This document shows, piece by piece, positions 14,601 to 16,800 of a stretch of DNA of 16,800 nt (position 1 is the first letter of the stretch; each line of letters starts with the position of its first letter). Source of the stretch: Deltaproteobacteria bacterium (GTDB taxonomy: Bacteria; UBA10199; DSSB01); NCBI GenBank assembly GCA_021414045.1, contig JAIOPF010000027.1, positions 1 to 16,800 on the forward strand. The letters are read 5' to 3'. Under the pieces are notes generated by a model, which was not told where the DNA came from, searched no databases, and was given only the letters and a program-made list of their open reading frames with translations. The position numbers and the translations under genes were made by a program.

Positions 14601-16800
14601 ATTTTTTTCGCGAGAAATTATTGGATGGCCATTGGAGGCAAATACCGACTTTGGAGGAGCTTGGAGCCGCGGCGATGGCGGAGAGAGAAGGGCTGGTATC
14701 GAGACCGCCCACTTCAGCGATTTTCGAAGGCTTAACTTCGCAATTAAGGAACGAACTCTACAATTTTTTTCATCCATCCCAATTCACCCGAATATCCCGT
14801 GAACCGGTAGTTATTTCGGGCAGTTTCTTCGCCTCGGGTAAGATGGGTTCGTTCGGGAACGTCTCCTGGGTCCCCGAAACCGAATACTTTTTCGAAAAGA
14901 AGCTGGGCGATGCCATGCCGGAGTTGATGTTACGCCCTGAAAAGGTGGCTGCCGAAGCGAAGTTGTCGGAGGAACTTCACGGACACCTGTTGATTGAGGC
15001 CCGAAAATTTGTTGAAACCGATCTTGGCAATTGGTGGAGGAAGTTACCGAGGATCCCAAGGCTGGAAAAAGAGAAAATCGTCTCCTCGGTCTATGACCGC
15101 CTAATTGCCAGCGCAAGGGTGGGTTCTCGCTTTTCGTCGATGCTCGAACATTCCGGGCATAACATCTATTATTACCAGCTGGGCCTCCACCACGCCGATC
15201 CTCATTGTCTTATCCTCTCGCGTCTTCACGGGATGATGCTGAATTTCGCTCGATGGGGAAAGATGGGCCTCGAACCGGAATGGTTCCCGGGATTTGAGGA
15301 AGGCGAGGATTTTCATGAAGAGTTCCCGCTCCTGCCCAAGCATCTTCGGGAACGGGATATTCCCGGAACCGAGGGCCGGTTATTTTTGGAAATCTCCCCC
15401 GGGATGTTTGAGAGCGCCCATGGCGTCGATTACCAACTCAGTTGGAAGGGAAAACTGCTGGGATCCGAGATCGAGGAAATCGTCCCGATCATGACGGCGG
15501 GTTTTCGCCGGGTGGAGGACGGGTACGCCATCGAAAAGATCCAGGGTGGAATCTACACCGATCTCGAGGGAAAGACGGCGCATCGACCTATCGGAGAACT
15601 GCGTGTGCGCGCTCCTTCTGGAAAAATAAAGAACCTTCCAGGTTTTGTGATGTCGACTCTGAAGGCCCGGGATCTGAAGGTATGGCTTCTGGAAACATTG
15701 ATGTCCGATTTGCGCCAAGAAGACCCGAAGGCGATTTTTTACTTTCGCAAGGGATCGCATTTGGCGTGGACTCTCCATAAACTCCGCGATCCTCGAGATC
15801 CAGGAAGGAATCTGAGAGATTCCGTGTCGAGTCTTCGTGGCGAAGACGTATTGGGCCTGCTTCGCAGTCGCGCGGGACAAATTCTCCAGGCGCGGCAGGC
15901 ATTGGCCAAGACAGGGGAAGGGCTAGTGCCGGAAGGACGGGCCTTAAAAGAGCTGCGCGGGGAAGGAGAAAAGGTCTCTCAGGCGCTGAAGGTTTTGTCA
16001 GGCTATGCGAAAACGGCCATGACTTTGAATTTTGAGGAAAAGGAAGGCCCCTACTACCAGCTCCCTTCCGATGGCATGTCGCGGCATCCCGTCCATATTC
16101 CCCAAACCCAACCGATTTTGGAGGAATTGCAAAAATGGCTCAGTGAATTCCGCGCCTCGGGTTTGCTTGCCGCGTTTGTCGGCTTGTCCACCTTGCTCCA
16201 ATCGAATATCGCGGAGGCCTACTCGGCCGCGCCAGCGATATTCGATCCCGCGGATATGGCGGAATGGATGGTTAAGGCTGGAGGCTTCCTGGCAAGCGGG
16301 GCGGCTTCCTACCTTGGTTGGAAATTTTTTTCGAACAAAAAGAAAGCCGTGGAAGCCCGACTTACCGAGGCAGGTTGGAATCAGCCGCAACGGGAAGCCT
16401 TTCTATCCCTTTATGCAAAAAAATCCGGATTTCTGACCGACTTGAATCCCAAGCTGTTGGAGGCACTGGCTGAGTTGAAGCGGCTCGATTTCAAAGCTGA
16501 AAACCAGTTTATCCTCTTGATCGGCATGCTGAATAAGGGGTCGCAAAACCCAATAAGCAACCTACAAAACTTAACCGAAATTCTCCGGTTTTTAGAAAGA
16601 TTGGAACCTCCCCAGGGAGAAATGGAAGGATTGCTTTGCTCCATGCTTCCCACGGTGGGACATCGGAATTTTCCAGTTTTTGAAGACCTTCTGAAAGCGG
16701 TTCGAGGAATGTCCAGCTGGGGAATGACCTGGTCGAAGATCGTCGACGTTCTGGAGCAAGGAAGGGGAAACGCCTCCTACTCGAATTATTTTTTGGATGG
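11657..16800 (+). CDS. Giant protein of unknown function, 3' end outside the window
   Basis: One reading frame stays open for 1,714 codons and runs off the window; codon use is uniform and typical. I recognise no family. The N-terminus (MSQGEVSISPGVDMADLRLG) has no signal peptide. Residues 1-530 are hydrophilic and strongly helical. Residues about 535-610 are Gly/Ala/Met-rich and hydrophobic. Residues about 700-715 have a Gly-rich stretch (SLAGGGLKVGAVAEAI). A His-rich part has HDVYH at 942-946, and H-SGH/LHHADPH clusters around 1165-1185. Residues about 1503-1560 hold two hydrophobic segments around EAYSAAPAIFDP, followed by a basic FFSNKKK. This resembles large effector or toxin-like proteins with membrane-active segments, but that is only an impression. 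Starts: ATG 11657 (no ribosome site) or ATG 11696 (GGGGGT 4 nt before it); a stop at 11618 limits the frame. Confidence 0.85.
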   Translation, partial: MSQGEVSISPGVDMADLRLGSRKILSLESPIGERSATEAGESARPDSNFEDLRQALGALVPALLRDASGGLDLSRIKAKSFSEFKTFLQDQAALNDGFSFRNPYETLLQNEKYAPLLKTLYRRIGGSKETSTCDADLLLKFQAELVEIDADRFVQRHFSSQEGRRKLRSYLGDARHFRKEARSELVKAIARASEQNKTAAFYQLDGVTNQISLWNYFNWFVTDEELNKAVLAAEDLLSAADYVFSEQERIAAKEKSDSSHRSLLSGEYSGRELTDEDWKKYEALAASPQKGPVGIFQNQLANLWLLTANNSNWKSEEQGSRPEGRGHILRQVEDLLRRTETIRSEKDFERLNERIQDFLNGEIQGLGHVEESVLDRTLRELWAEAKHQTIGCGLEELFEGLGAQRRSAYEDLRRSSEEYKHAMAMGEKIRLSGPSDEGLKDLSSALEATKLQLWHGYKQHKALSRGISNLAGVFGTGDIAEIRKANAFIDRTLQKLGKDGLSNDQRIQLLSELHESLQKNGLLYRAFEAAEMDGTEQLIGLAQTIVVTAGMAMATKGAGTLIQVDLTLMRTAMGARAFRMAQGFGLGMQMTTAENVLSVASGEVRQGPETVGKWFKDAVATGTSMALSGALHLNHTTKESVIKNLWARYTVNGIQGARNFLVDTGMEAIEELVDQYTRQVLEGKNEALSWQELHEIVALSLAGGGLKVGAVAEAISGGGIPASGKVRRPSTQWTQPWFQALTAPMWTMMGAGSVGPLGLLGKRSGAASLIERLKGLQQDWMKRLEGKGARLKQWPLAALLSGWGEDVLWLDRYLKEHPGEEPHLTQVILPLPNQRISAEDGEYHDLSFMETTLIALDGQIGVPFRHGEFDSLHYLFPPEILLASANAIHGTQAFELREVSHLLSLGEMRGMMSQNARPLLMVKAPQDIHGYRGVHPYLAALHDVYHWIRVSGVPSEQRTRMLDLFDALERASRRVSDQEELNFFREKLLDGHWRQIPTLEELGAAAMAEREGLVSRPPTSAIFEGLTSQLRNELYNFFHPSQFTRISREPVVISGSFFASGKMGSFGNVSWVPETEYFFEKKLGDAMPELMLRPEKVAAEAKLSEELHGHLLIEARKFVETDLGNWWRKLPRIPRLEKEKIVSSVYDRLIASARVGSRFSSMLEHSGHNIYYYQLGLHHADPHCLILSRLHGMMLNFARWGKMGLEPEWFPGFEEGEDFHEEFPLLPKHLRERDIPGTEGRLFLEISPGMFESAHGVDYQLSWKGKLLGSEIEEIVPIMTAGFRRVEDGYAIEKIQGGIYTDLEGKTAHRPIGELRVRAPSGKIKNLPGFVMSTLKARDLKVWLLETLMSDLRQEDPKAIFYFRKGSHLAWTLHKLRDPRDPGRNLRDSVSSLRGEDVLGLLRSRAGQILQARQALAKTGEGLVPEGRALKELRGEGEKVSQALKVLSGYAKTAMTLNFEEKEGPYYQLPSDGMSRHPVHIPQTQPILEELQKWLSEFRASGLLAAFVGLSTLLQSNIAEAYSAAPAIFDPADMAEWMVKAGGFLASGAASYLGWKFFSNKKKAVEARLTEAGWNQPQREAFLSLYAKKSGFLTDLNPKLLEALAELKRLDFKAENQFILLIGMLNKGSQNPISNLQNLTEILRFLERLEPPQGEMEGLLCSMLPTVGHRNFPVFEDLLKAVRGMSSWGMTWSKIVDVLEQGRGNASYSNYFLD

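Noticed and set aside
1..16800. CRISPR array, insertion sequence, integrase or phage genes
   Set aside because: No regularly spaced repeats, terminal inverted repeats, transposase or integrase motifs were found. The tRNA-Val has no duplicated 3' end nearby to suggest an attachment site.

Overview
The window looks like chromosomal DNA of a Gram-negative, Deltaproteobacteria-like bacterium (in the broad sense: Myxococcota, Bdellovibrionota or a related uncultured lineage). The reasons are an F-type ATP synthase gene, a lipobox lipoprotein with a beta-propeller, a kinase-like/TPR/GAF/Fis regulator, three sigma-54 promoter sequences, a urate-hydroxylase-like membrane protein and a tRNA gene that encodes its CCA end. 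This placement is inference; there is no rRNA or ribosomal protein gene here to confirm it. Coding DNA is moderately GC-rich, and several intergenic stretches (about 6850-7330 and 11260-11410) are strikingly AT-rich.

Layout. 1-3200 (+): atpC (ATP synthase epsilon), then a large TTG-started lipoprotein with a PKD-like domain and an LVIVD-type beta-propeller. 3195-6849 (-): nth (endonuclease III), tRNA-Val(CAC) and a 926-aa regulator made of a degenerate kinase domain, TPR-like helices, a GAF domain and a Fis-type HTH. 6850-7630: an AT-rich region with inverted repeats and micro-ORFs, then a sigma-54 promoter, a 76-aa ORF and a strong terminator. 7849-9714 (+): a PlsC-type acyltransferase and a six-helix PuuD-like membrane protein with its own promoter and terminator. 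9855-11156 (+): a sigma-54 promoter and a secreted thrombospondin type-3 repeat protein cut by an in-frame TAA, followed by a terminator. 11380-11490 (+): a third sigma-54 promoter feeding a transcript of about 84 nt that ends in a terminator, a candidate small RNA. 11657-16800 (+): one uninterrupted reading frame of more than 1,700 codons that runs off the window and that I cannot assign to a family.

How the parts may work together. The most notable pattern is three sequences with exact GG-N10-GC spacing within 4.1 kb, each in front of a short, separately terminated unit: a small ORF or RNA, a secreted Ca-binding-type protein and a candidate sRNA. This suggests a local RpoN-controlled accessory regulon. 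The Fis-HTH regulator next door resembles a sigma-54 activator in its DNA-binding end but has no AAA+ domain, and its kinase domain lacks the catalytic Asp. It is therefore probably a ligand- or protein-sensing DNA-binding protein rather than a kinase or a sigma-54 activator. Any link between it and the three promoters is speculation.
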